DNA of 64,000 bases from positions 25,657,751 through 25,721,750 of the forward strand of contig CM068543.1 of NCBI GenBank assembly GCA_035048495.1, read 5' to 3'. The translations under genes were made by a program, and so were the position numbers. Position 1 is the first letter of the stretch. Each line of letters begins with the position of its first letter. A model generated the notes under the pieces. It made no database searches. It saw only the letters and a list, made by a program, of their open reading frames with translations, and had not been told where the DNA came from. This stretch comes from Euptelea pleiosperma (taxonomy: Eukaryota > Streptophyta > Magnoliopsida > Ranunculales > Eupteleaceae). Shown here piece by piece: positions 30,743 through 42,000 of this stretch.

Positions 30743-32119
30743 GTACTGAAAAGTAAAAAGAACTGAATGGTAATGTGAAAGTTGGAGGATCTCTATTCTT
30801 TAAGAGCCCTCTCCTTTCACGAAAAATCCCAAAACCTTAAAAGAATGTTAGAGAACCAATAATCAAAATTTACCCCTAGAATTTTTCCTTCATCTTACCG
30901 AAAGAGAGGTAGGGGTGTATCTTAGGTTGGGCCCAATTAGAAGAGATTAAAAGAAAAAGAGAGTTGAGGGTTCTTCCTCCTCCTTTTTAAGGTTTGAATG
31001 ATAGTCATTTAAGCTCCCCTTTGAGATCATGTTACTTCTACACACAAAAAAACGCACGATTAATGGGAGGTAACTCTTATTTATAGGTGTTGGATGACAT
31101 ACCACCTCAACCTCACAATTGATCGATCATTGCGTGTACTCAAAAGGATTATTCCTTCAATTTTATATAAAAACAATGTAAGAATGGAACAATTACATTT
31201 GAAGCGGGCATTCCGCACTCTATAACAATTCAATTCCAATTGTTAACTTTGTCAATTAAATTGTGGGGAAGCTTCCAGATTTTCCATCAATCAATCCTAG
31301 TAGCCTTTCCTTAAAAGTTATAAAAAAAATTTACAAAAGAAAATGAAATCAAAATTATCACAATGTCACACATTCATGATGAGTACACATGGCAGAAAAT
31401 GGGGAAAATATGATAATCTCTCATTTTGGAACACTAAGGGCCTATTTAGATGCCATGCATCTTCAAAAATATTATTTTGAAAATATAGGCTTTTGGGAAA
31501 ATTTCCCATACAAAATACATTCTTTTATTTTATTTTTTGTGGTAGGCAAACCAGGTTGTTGCTAGTGAACCAGCCAACAAGTTGGAGAGGAAATTTTAGA
31601 TCTTATAGTCTTAACATCAATTTTTGTAACCATATGCCTTAGTAATCACCAACTATACATGGATAGGAGCATATTCACATGATTTGACAAGAGAAATATT
31701 CCATAAAGAGTTGTAGGTCACACCTTAACTTTTATACTGGTGACTATGCAACCTACAATGTCGAGTTCAATGTTACACTATACTATTGAAACCTACTAGA
31801 AAAAATTAAATTTGTTTTTCCATCAAGGTGGACTATTGGTAGTAGAAAATGACTAGGGATGTCAGCCACACTTGGACAACCACCTTCACTAGATGAACCC
31901 CTGACCTTCCCATGTAGAGAAATGCATTAACCACATTACTTGAAGGATGAATAACTAAATACATTCATTTTTCAGCCAAATAATTATGGAAACCATCAGT
32001 TAGTTTTGGTACTTCAATATTTACGATCTATAGTACTTACTATTATACAAATTGTGCATGTTCTTATTAACCTAGATTTTCTAATCAGCAAACCAAAGTA
32101 ATCTCTTTGACAAAAATTA
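30743..32119. other. Intergenic, no gene recognised
   Basis: This is AT-rich DNA without a long reading frame. I see no clear repeat boundary or RNA gene. Confidence 0.4.
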
Positions 32120-33060
32120 GCTTAATGGGATGATTTTAACAACCTGATAAACTAGACCTTGTTCTAGAGTACCGCTCTAGAACCCTTGGACTTGACTTAA
32201 AATAATTTTATGGTAAAAGAATTTAAAATATTAATTTTGTTAAAATCAGAAGTTCATTCGAAAGAATTTAGGGTAAGTTTAAACGAAACATATATGTTTT
32301 GGTTCGAACGAACATTAGTTGGTTTGAACGAATTCGAATTGCCTTGAAAACAATTTTCTTTTTTCACTATGTGTACAGGTCATTCGAATGACCCAATAGC
32401 TAGTTCTAACGAAGTAGGTTGGTTTGAACGAACATACACATAGAAAAGGAAACCCAATTCCATTTGAACTCTTTGTGTGCCGAATTTGGTAAGGGCACCT
32501 TGTAGGATGTCTCACAGCTCTAGAAGCCTATATAAGTGTTATTTTTTATGGAAAGAACCCAATTCTCATAATTCACAAGTTTTGTAATACCCTAGAGAAC
32601 ATAAGTAGTTTTTCTCATTGTGAGCTCAAAATCCTTGCTTGTCTCTAGATAATATCCTTTGGGATTTTGAGGTAGAGTGGTGATCAATCCTTCATGGTGA
32701 ATTTTTTTCTTTCATGACATGTTTTGAGACTTACACCTTCATACATTGTGTGCATTCATGGATTCGAGTGTGTGAGCTAATGGATTTGAGTGGTGCTTGT
32801 GGATTCGAGTGGTGATTCGATCGACGGATTTCGAATTATAGTGAGGTCGACGTGCAAGATAGCATACTCATAGATTCAAGATATGGATCTACAAACAACA
32901 TGGAGACTAAACTACTTATGTTCTCTAAGGTATTCTCATAGATTCAAGATATGGACAAGCGCGACGGGTGGAGACTCCTAGGGTTATCGAGTTGTCAATT
33001 TAGTGGGTAACACCGTACATGGTAAAATGTGTAATTTTATTATCTTAGTGCACTTTCGCG
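32120..33060 (+). repeat. LTR-like sequence with TATA region (tentative)
   Basis: Motifs GGTTCGAACGAACAT, GGTTTGAACGAA and GTCATTCGAATGAC, followed by CCTATATAAGTG (32527-32538), resemble the promoter half of plant LTRs. The copia LTRs at 49.9 and 54.4 kb have similar TTCGTTCGAAC motifs. No second LTR, primer site or coding remnant is seen next to it, so it could be a solo or partial LTR. Confidence 0.3.
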
Positions 33061-33364
33061 ACTTGACGTGGCCCCAAGGTTTTCCCAAAAAGTTTTCCTC
33101 ATAAAATATTTCATGTTCATCTTATGCGATTGTTTGTTTATTTCTTAGAACCGACTTATCTAATATATATGGATTAAAATTGGTCGATTTGATTAGCTTT
33201 CACATTAATTTATGCATGTGATAAGATTACCTAGAACACCTACAGGTAATAGGACCTATTCATCCTTCTTTAGGTCCTGTGTATATATAGACCTTATTTT
33301 TTCAAGCCCAATAGGTATAACGACACCCACACACACACACACATATATATATATAAATTATATT

Positions 33365-33408
33365 TTTATCATTACATCCATCATATATATGATGGATGTA
33401 ATGATAAA
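33365..33408. repeat. Perfect 44-bp palindrome
   Basis: TTTATCATTACATCCATCATAT is followed at once by its exact reverse complement, with no loop. It sits just downstream of an (AC)n(AT)n microsatellite at about 33326-33354. Confidence 0.9.
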
Positions 33409-33531
33409 CCATGATTTGTTTATAAAGAATACAACTTAAATATCCAACCTAAAATCAACCTAAATGCAATTTTATTGAAATTATCAAATGAGACAAATAA
33501 GAGATAAAAACAAATTAATCATATGTTCAAC

Positions 33532-33822
33532 CAAGGTTTAAAGGGGACCGTTATAACGGTATAACGGACTGGGGGAGTTACCATTTTTTCCGTTATAATG
33601 AAAAAAAACGCTTAGGGGCAAAAATGGGAAAATAACGGAAATAAAGGAAAAAAAACGGAATATAACGGAAAATAATGGAAAAAAATGAAAATAACGGCCG
33701 TTATTTTCGTTATAACGGCCGTTATTTTCTGGGCGTTTTAACGGACCATAACGTAACGGGGTAGGTCCGAATCCGTTATAACGGCCGTTATTTTCGTTAT
33801 AACGGCTGTTTTTTAAACCTTG
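33532..33822. mobile_element. hAT-type MITE, CAAGGTTTAAA family, copy 4 (intact)
   Basis: The termini CAAGGTTTAAA and TTTAAACCTTG are flanked by exact 8-bp duplications TGTTCAAC (33524-33531 and 33823-33830). The interior is built of TATAACGG and AACGGCCGTTATTTTC repeats. It is the best reference copy of the family in this window. Confidence 0.9.
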
Positions 33823-33830
33823 TGTTCAAC

Positions 33831-34314
33831 CAATAATCCAACCGGATACATGTACAAAATACTTTTGGGGCCTTATTTCGCAACAACTAGTCAAGCTCTC
33901 AAATCCACCGCAAGGTACTAAGAGGTTATGGTCTTTCATCAAAGGTCACCAAATCATGCTAGCTTTCCATTGCATTAGGTAAAATCACACCCTCTAAGTC
34001 TTTAGAGCGTCCAGTAAGACCATTCTTGGCTCCTATACCATTGGAGAATCCAGTAGGACCACACCCTACATTTCCTTCTCACCTATAAAATTTCTAGCAA
34101 CATGATATACCTCGTACCAAAATATATGAATTTAAATAGAAAACAAGAAGCATGCATGCATCAATTTCAAGCTAAAACACATGCATGAAAGGTGTGACAT
34201 CAAAAATATTTTTTAGGTTACAACATGAATTCAAGAACATAACATGATCTTTAATTTAATCAAAAGTTCTTGCCTGAACCACAAGTGTTTTAAAGAGTTT
34301 TTTTCTGTAGGAAA
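33831..34314. other. Intergenic, no gene recognised
   Basis: No coding or repeat structure is recognised. Confidence 0.4.
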
Positions 34315-34506
34315 ATGCTACTCCATAGATTACCAGACAAAAATATGTCCAGTTGATGACCACTGGATTCAAGAGATCCATGGTCCATGAGGCAACAACT
34401 GCAAAGAGTGAAATAGTTGTTGCTTCGTGGGCCGTGGATCTCTTAAATCCAACAGTCGAAGGCCTCAACCGCACATATTTTTGACCGGTTATCTGTGGGG
34501 TAGCAT
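34315..34506. mobile_element. Short palindromic MITE
   Basis: The left arm ATGCTACTCCATAGATTACC, CAAAAATATGT and CAAGAGATCCATGGTCCATG is mirrored by CGTGGGCCGTGGATCTCTT, ACATATTTTTG and GGTTATCTGTGGGGTAGCAT. The arms are about 90 bp with a ten-base loop. Confidence 0.7.
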
Positions 34507-34518
34507 GACTTGACTCTT

Positions 34519-35011
34519 TTCTGTAATACCCTTGACAATCAAAAGTATATAGTAATATACCCCTTTTTTAGTTCCAAACTTTAGAAACACCTCCTTGACT
34601 TAGTTTAACAATGGTTGACTAATGCTAAAATGGACTTGAATCACACATTTGACCTCGAGGCTATAGCTTTCCAACGAAATCCAGTTCCCAAAATAAAAAG
34701 AGAGAAAATTTAAATTCGGAAACCTAGCGTCTCACCTAGATCGCAAGTGCTTACATCGCGAACAAACCTGTCTAGAATGGCAACACCTTTACCGAGACGA
34801 CTCCAATCTCTCTTTTGATTTCTTTTGGTGATCATGGGCATTTGCAAATACTTTGGTCCTCATAGGTGCATTAGCAGGCGCACGATTTGTATCATGTTTC
34901 AATGTGAGTTAACGTTATCAACCACTCTTGTATTCTCAGAATCCACGGCCGAGGACAAGACTCCCGAGAGGGGTATTACTAATTACTCAAATTTAGGGGG
35001 GTATTACAAAA
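34519..35011. repeat. Possible TIR element with TGTAATACCC ends
   Basis: TGTAATACCCTTGA at the left is echoed by GGGGGGTATTACA at the right, and TAGTAATATACCCC by GGGGTATTACTAATTA. The interior has no coding capacity. No target duplication is evident. Confidence 0.4.
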
Positions 35012-35052
35012 AGAAAAAGCCTTTTTCAAAAGAAAAAACAAAAAAAAAGGAT

Positions 35053-35832
35053 AATTCTATTTGCACTCCACAAATTCCATAAGCACCCCATTTGGGTGCA
35101 TTTTGGACGAAAGTGCCCTTAGACCAAAAAAAAAAAAAACCCCAACACCCCTCTCCACATCTCTCTCTCTCTCTTGATCTCGAATATGCCCTACGGCCGG
35201 GCTGGCCATGGGGCCTATTCAAGATCAAGAGAGAGAGTGGTGGTGGAAGTGGCGGCGATGGTGACGATGACGGCATCCTCTTCCTCCTCCTTTTTTTCTT
35301 TTCTGTTTTTTCAGGGTGAGAGAGAGAGAGGGGGAGGGAGGGACGAGGGGTGCTGGTTTTTTTTTTTTTGGGGTCGTGATGTGACAAGGTATACCTGAGA
35401 TCTTTTCATTTGCGGAAGCGGCATTTTTGGTAGTCGCCGCTTCCATTTGGGCCCAGTGGCATGGATGTTTAGCCCACACCTTAGTAGGCATTCACACTAA
35501 AAATCAGCTTGTTGGATGATTTGTAGCCGTTGGTTTTAATACTAAAACAAATGGTTGTATTCAACGGCTATAAAAAAACTGTAAAAAGTACTAAAAAGTG
35601 CTAAAATCTAATTGTTATAGATTACCAATCAGGGTGATTTTTGGTGTGTATATCCACCAAGGGGTGGGATAAACATCCAAGCGGTCAATGGGCCCAGGTG
35701 ACAGCGGTGAATGCCAAAAATGCTGCTTCCGCAAATGAACAGTTTCAGGCATACCTTGTTACATCTTTTTCCTTTTTTTTTTTTTTTTATCTTAAGGGCA
35801 TTTATGGAATTTGTGTGGGTGCAAATAGAATT
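35053..35832. mobile_element. TIR MITE (ATTCTATTTGCAC ends) with a nested MITE inside
   Basis: The outer inverted repeats are ATTCTATTTGCAC(T)CCACAA followed by ATTCCATAA, mirrored at 35798-35832. The interior includes CT repeats and the nested copy of the GATGTAACAAGG element. The right end is about 190 bp upstream of the start codon of the next gene. Confidence 0.65.
35371..35772. mobile_element. Long-TIR palindromic MITE, GATGTAACAAGG subtype, copy 2
   Basis: It shares nearly all of its length with 2357-2760, including TATACCTGAGATCTTTTCAT, TTTGCGGAAGCGGCATTTTT, the GGATGTTTAGCCCAC core and the right end CATACCTTGTTACATC. It is flanked by T-runs on both sides. Confidence 0.8.
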
Positions 35833-36018
35833 TTGCACGTGCAACCCAATAGTACAAGATGAATAAGACTATAGTGAGAAGTCAATTCTTGTAGTTTTTA
35901 CTTTTATTTCTTCTCACCCTCTCTCTCCAAGTCTCCACTGAAGAATGAAAGAAGGGGAAAGAAATCAGAAATAGTACAAGAAAAATGGTTTAGGGTGGTG
36001 GTGGTTGTGGTGATGGTT

Positions 36019-39000
36019 ATGCAGGCTTGTAAGCTCCACCTTCCCCTTTCTCATCCCTCCTTGGAGGTAGACTCTCTTCTTTTTGAACCCCTCTCTCACT
36101 CCTTGGCTTTGATGCACTCTGATTCCTCTTTTCTCCTCTTCCCTTCCCTTTCCATCTTCTCTCCCTCTCCCTCCCCTTCTTCCCAAACCCTAATTCCTCC
36201 AATTTCCACTTCCGCCACTTTCCTCCGTCTCCATTCAAACCCTAATTCCACCGATGGCCGTGTCCTCTTCGTCGTTGCCGGGCCGCATAACGGTGGTTCT
36301 AGGATTCTTCTTCGCTTTTGGATCCTTCGAAAGAACCAGGTATTCGCTAAAGCCCATGTTAAATGCAGTCAGAATGATCTTAGTTTTGATGATAAATTAG
36401 GGGTTGTTGTTGATCTCAGTCATGGGATTTCCGTTAAGCTTGCCGGTTCGGTTAATGTTTTTGCCTTGCATTCGGTCTCCGCTCGCAAAATTTGGGTTTT
36501 TGCGGCAAAAGTGGCGGGAAATGAGGATGATTGCATTAGTGTGAATTTGATGAAGTGTGCTGTTATTGATTGTACTGTGCCGATTTGTTCGATTACTGTT
36601 TCGTTGGGGTTTTTGCTTTTGGGTGAGGAGAATGGTGTTAGGGTTTTTCCATTGAGACCGCTTGTCAAAGGTGGGTTTAAGAAACGTAGAGATTCTGTAC
36701 GGAGAAGAGAGAATAACAATCAGAATGGTAGTTCGAATAGTGATGTATCAAAGAATAGGGAAATGTATTTGCAGAATGGGGTGATTCGGACAATTAATGA
36801 AACCAATGATCTGTATTGCGCTTCTGGGAGTTGTTCAAAATCTGTTGTTACCGGTGATAGTGGGAAAAGTACATCTCTGGAGGAAACTGCAGTGACTTCA
36901 TCTAATGGATACACTGGAAAAACTGAGGTGAATTGTGTTTCTGGTAAGTTTGTGTGAACTTATTTATGTATTTACTTTTATTTTTGATAAGAAGAACTGT
37001 CTTGAGAAACCCTCTGTTGTGGATATTAGGATTGAAATTATTAGACTTTGCAGCTTTAATTACTTATCTATCTGGAATTCGGAGTTCTATCCGCCCATCA
37101 ACATGATGTTTTAGAATCTGCTTGTTTCAGTTAGGATGTGTATGTGATAATTAGGGCAGCTCGTTGCATGATTAGCCAGGGGAGGGCCATAGGTTTGACC
37201 TCCCAAGGGAGAGATAGACCTTGCAAATGCCAATTTTTGGGCTTGAACAAATAAATTTTTTTTGATAAGTGAATAAAAAGCAGGATCCCGATCCTCAAAA
37301 CCAAGAGAGAAAGCAGTTTTCCTGTTTTGCATATCTTAGTTGCCGCATTTGAGGGATTCTAGTCACTGAGATGGTAGCTTTAACCCTCCTAAAAAACAAG
37401 ATGAGTAATAATTATTCAACTTTCCCAACATGACTCACTCTCGAAAGCATGAAGAACCCTCTTATTGTTTTCATGAACAGTTGAGTTTTGACACTTACAA
37501 GGAGATTGTCAATAGATCTAGATCCCAAGATAAAATATCTTTGTTGCATTTTGGGCACCCCACTGGTTGGAATGGAAGATGGAAATTCTAGCATCTAGGG
37601 TATGTGCAAACCACATTCTATATTGACTTTGCATGTGGTCATGCATATTTTTGATCCCTTAATTCAATTTGGTGATATGTCAAGCCCTTAGTAGTGGCTT
37701 TGTTCATCTTGGTTGTGTACATGCTGTGGTTGTGTTTATGTATGGATGGGAACTTTGCAGTTGTATTGTTGGATGCATGGTGAGTTATATTGCTATGTTA
37801 GAGTGTGCAAGGGTTAGACTAAAAGAAAATGAAAATACCTATTCTCGGGAGGGAGGATGGACTCTGTTACCCGGGTATGGGTCCAAGTGTCAGACTTGCT
37901 CAACCCCCAAATTTTGGGTAATTGGACACAACTAGATAGGTAATATATTATTATTTTTAATATTATAAAACTTTCTATTATTTTAATATTTTATTTCATT
38001 ATAATTCAATTTTAGTCACAAAGTGAAAATCACACAAGTCATACGAACAAGCTTTATTCTTCTTCTCTTGCCACACATGGGTGTGTGTCCATCTCATTGG
38101 GCGCATGCCCAAATAGTAAAAAAAGATCTTGGAAAATCAAGCATGTATTTGGTGGATCCAACATGGATCCTGTACCCATACCCCATGTCGTGTCGTGTCG
38201 ACATGGGTATGGTGGGGTAGATAGAAGGGTCCTCGGGGTGTCATAGGAGACAGATTGAAATTTCCTGCGTTTCTTGGACATTCCATTTACATAATGAATG
38301 CTTCTGAAGCTAAAAATACAATTTTTTTTGCAACAACTTTTAATTTTTGATATTAAATGATTTGGTACCAATATTTGAGTAGAGAACTATGGAGTTCCTT
38401 TATCTGAAAAAAAATTGTGGTCCAAGCAAAATCTTTCCTTTATTTACCATCTGGAGTTTCTTCTTTAAGCAAGACTGAGAAAAAATTGGTGTAAACAAAT
38501 AGATATTGAGTGGAATCATGCATTTAGGTAACCTAAAAGAAGTAGGCTATATGTTCCCTATTGTGTACAATAAATGTGTTGCACAAAACACCTAAAATAT
38601 TGGTTGGCAGTCGTCAACGGGAATGGTATTTGATGTGATGAAGTCCCTATTCCAATTAAATACAAATCTTTTAAATATTGGTTGGTAATCGTCTACAACT
38701 TGAGGAGGTCATGAAGATGCATGGGAAGTTTTGAGGGGGTTCTTTATAAAGTGGGAATAGAGGATAGAGTTTGGTTTTGGGAGAATCGTTGGTGTGGAGA
38801 AGCTCCCCTGATGGAAGAATTCACTGAGCTCTATTTCATTTCAAACAAGAAGTGTTCTACTTTGCAACGTATGATTCGGGAAGGGGATAATTTGGCTTGG
38901 AATTTTTGGTTTCAAGAGACGGCTTAATGATTGGGAGATCAAGGCTGCGTCCCATCTTTTGCTTCACCTGCAAGACTGCCATCTTTCCCCCTTAGTGCTG

Positions 39001-42000
39001 GATAGGCGTCTCTGGAGATGGATGAGAGATGGAAGATTTTCAATTCGGTCCTTTTATAAGTCTATACTCCCGCCTCGAGCCTTTATTTTCCCATTCGTTT
39101 GGGGTTCCAAGCTGCTTTCCAAAATTTCCTTCTACTTCTGGTTAGCTTCCTTAGATAAAATTTTGACGGTGGATCATTCGATTGCAAGAAAGATCATTAT
39201 TGTTGACTTTTGTTCAATGTGCAAGCACTGTGGGGAATTGGTTAATCATCTCCTTTTGCACTGTGATGTGGCTAACACAGTTTGGACGGCTTTCCTTTTG
39301 GAGTTTTGGATGGTTTGGGTGCTTCCGTCTTCGTTGATGCATCTTACTACCAGTTGGTGCATATCGGCTTTTTTCTTCCAGAGAGCAAGTTTTATGGCGT
39401 ATGCTTCCTTTTGCAATATGTTGGGGTTTCTGGAAGGAGCGCAATTTTAGGTTTTTCGAAGGAAAGGAGCAAGCGGTGGCAAATATTATCCTCAATATCA
39501 AGGGTTTATTGTTCTTTTAGTCTAAAGTGTTCTGCGAATGTCGTGGATTGTTTTTTGAGGATTGTCTTCCGTTGGGATCTCATTTGTTGCAGAGATATAA
39601 CTTAGCATGTTTTTTCTCGTTTTTTTCATTTTTGGCATTGACGTAGGCGTATTCACCTTAGTAGGTCATCTCAACCTCTTAAGCTTCTTCTGTATCCATT
39701 TTTCTTTCTCTTAATAAAGTTTATACTTATCAAAAGAATAACCACATGGATCTACAACCAACTAGTCTCTCTTTTTTCATCGAATTTTTTTCTTTTATTC
39801 ATTTAACTAAGGAAATTCAATTATACATGTAATTAACCCATTAGAGTTTAGTATTTTAGTTATTGAAAGTACAATTCTCTTTTAATGATTTACCTTAGCG
39901 GGTGACAATTTCAAGCCAAATAAGATAGTCAAACTCATAAGCTAAGTCTCAATCCATAAAACAAAAATAATAATTTAATAAACAAGTGAACAACCAAATT
40001 GAAATCCAATCATGGATCAACTGAAAAAAGTGAAAATATCAACTCAAGAACCAAATCCATACATAACCAAACAACTATACTCAATAGCAATAACAATAGC
40101 AATACTCAGTATTTCCAACTTTTAAAGTTAACTACTTCCATACAACCATAATCTGAAGACGAGCGAAAAAATATCTAAATTCTTAGATCTACATATCCTT
40201 AGTCTTCACTCATCATCCTCTCCAAGCATCGGTGTCGTTCCTTTATCTAGTTAAATATTTTTTATGAAGAATTGAATAAATAATGAAACTACTAAACAAT
40301 GAGATCTGATATTTTAATTTAATTATTTGTAGGTTTCAATCCAATTATCACTTCCTGTCCTAAGCCACTTGGCAGTTGACTTCTTCTATTTCAGGTTGCT
40401 GATGTGGTTTTTACATTCTCCAAGCTCACTATGACAATGGCATTAACATCTTGCTTGTTGATGTCATAATGCCATGGTGAATGCTCTTTTGCACCTCCCT
40501 CCTCTTTAGAGTCAAGACATTTCAACAATCTATTGAACATGCCTCATCTATATTCCGTTTGACATATAATCTTTCGTTTCTTTTTTTAACATCTTCAGGT
40601 ACCTTTGTACATGGAGAAACATTTTTGAAGTACCCACAAGATGATTCTTCATCTTCTTCACATCTCCTTTTATAAACCTACTATAGTAAATGCATTTGAC
40701 GTAAACATAAGTCTTCTCTAACCCCTTATTAGGCCCTTCTACTTCAATCCCATGCTTCCATTCAATGTTTCTTCTCTTACCACTTCCACTTCTTTGTTTG
40801 GATACATCATTTCACCATCTTTTAACAAATGCCATACAAAAATAGAAATAAAAACCAAGATAAAAAGGAAAAAAATACGTACACTTTGAGGCGAGGCGCG
40901 TATAGCGTGCCTCAACAAGATTTTATGAGGCTTAAGCCTCATCTTGTTGAGGCGTAAGCAGTCGAGGCATCTAAAATCTTTTTTCTTTTCATTTTTCCCC
41001 AAAATGCACCCCGCCCCCCCCCCCCCCTAATGCACTTTTATGCCACAAACGACCCTAGAGGAAGTGCACATCTTCCTCATCTTATTTGAGAGAAATCTAA
41101 AACGAACCTATTGTGCCCTAGTTTCCTCACAAAGAGAAAATTTGACATAGTTCCTTCATTTCTTTTCCGATGTCAATTACGTCACTTCCTACAGGTAGGG
41201 CTGGCAATGGATCAGATCAAACCTGAGATTCGATCTGATCCGAAATAATCGGGTCCGGAACTTTATTTTTCGGTATCAGATCGGTACCAGATCACAGATT
41301 GTCGATCCGATCTCTTATCAGATCAGTTCCGGATCAACCTTGTTCCGATCCGATATAGACCCGATATCTAATATATAGTATATAGAAATATATTTAATTA
41401 CTAAGAAGTATTTAAATATAAGCCGAATGGAATTATAAATGTATATATATTATATACAAATGAGATCGGATCGGATCGATTCCGGAACTGAAGTTTATTG
41501 ATCCGATCGGGTCCGGATCGATTGAATTTCTTATCGGATCGGTACCAAATCAGTACCAATCCGACTCGAACTTGATCCATTGCCAATCCTACCTACAGGT
41601 TTCTTGCAACAAAAAATGGGTCAAATACTCATGATTAAGCAAGGATTTAATCTACTTTTGAGGTAAGTGCTTGAAAATCTCTTTTATTTGCCTTTTTTCT
41701 TAACAATAGTTAACATATTCATTCAAAAACTTCAAGGATTTATGTAGCTTTGTCTGTTTTTTCCGCCTTCGGTAGGTCTTCTCAACCTCCCAGGCTTTTT
41801 GTACTTCCTCTTTTTGCTTTAATGATAGTCTACACTTATCAAAAAAAAAAGTTTCAAGTTCCCCATGCGCGCTTTTCTAAACATTGGAAAATTATTTATT
41901 CATTACATGCCTATTTATTACTAATTTACTAATTCCTATACATTTTTCATTATTATTAATTAGTTGTTACATGTATTACATAATGCAATAATTTAAATTT

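Noticed and set aside
34825..35491. Short proteins with Ser/His or Lys runs upstream of the conserved gene
   Set aside because: They are translations of MITE arms and simple repeats.
37669..37935. 88-residue frame in intron 1 of the conserved gene as an extra exon
   Set aside because: Exons 1 and 2 already join in phase, and this frame has no splice sites that would fit or any similarity I recognise.
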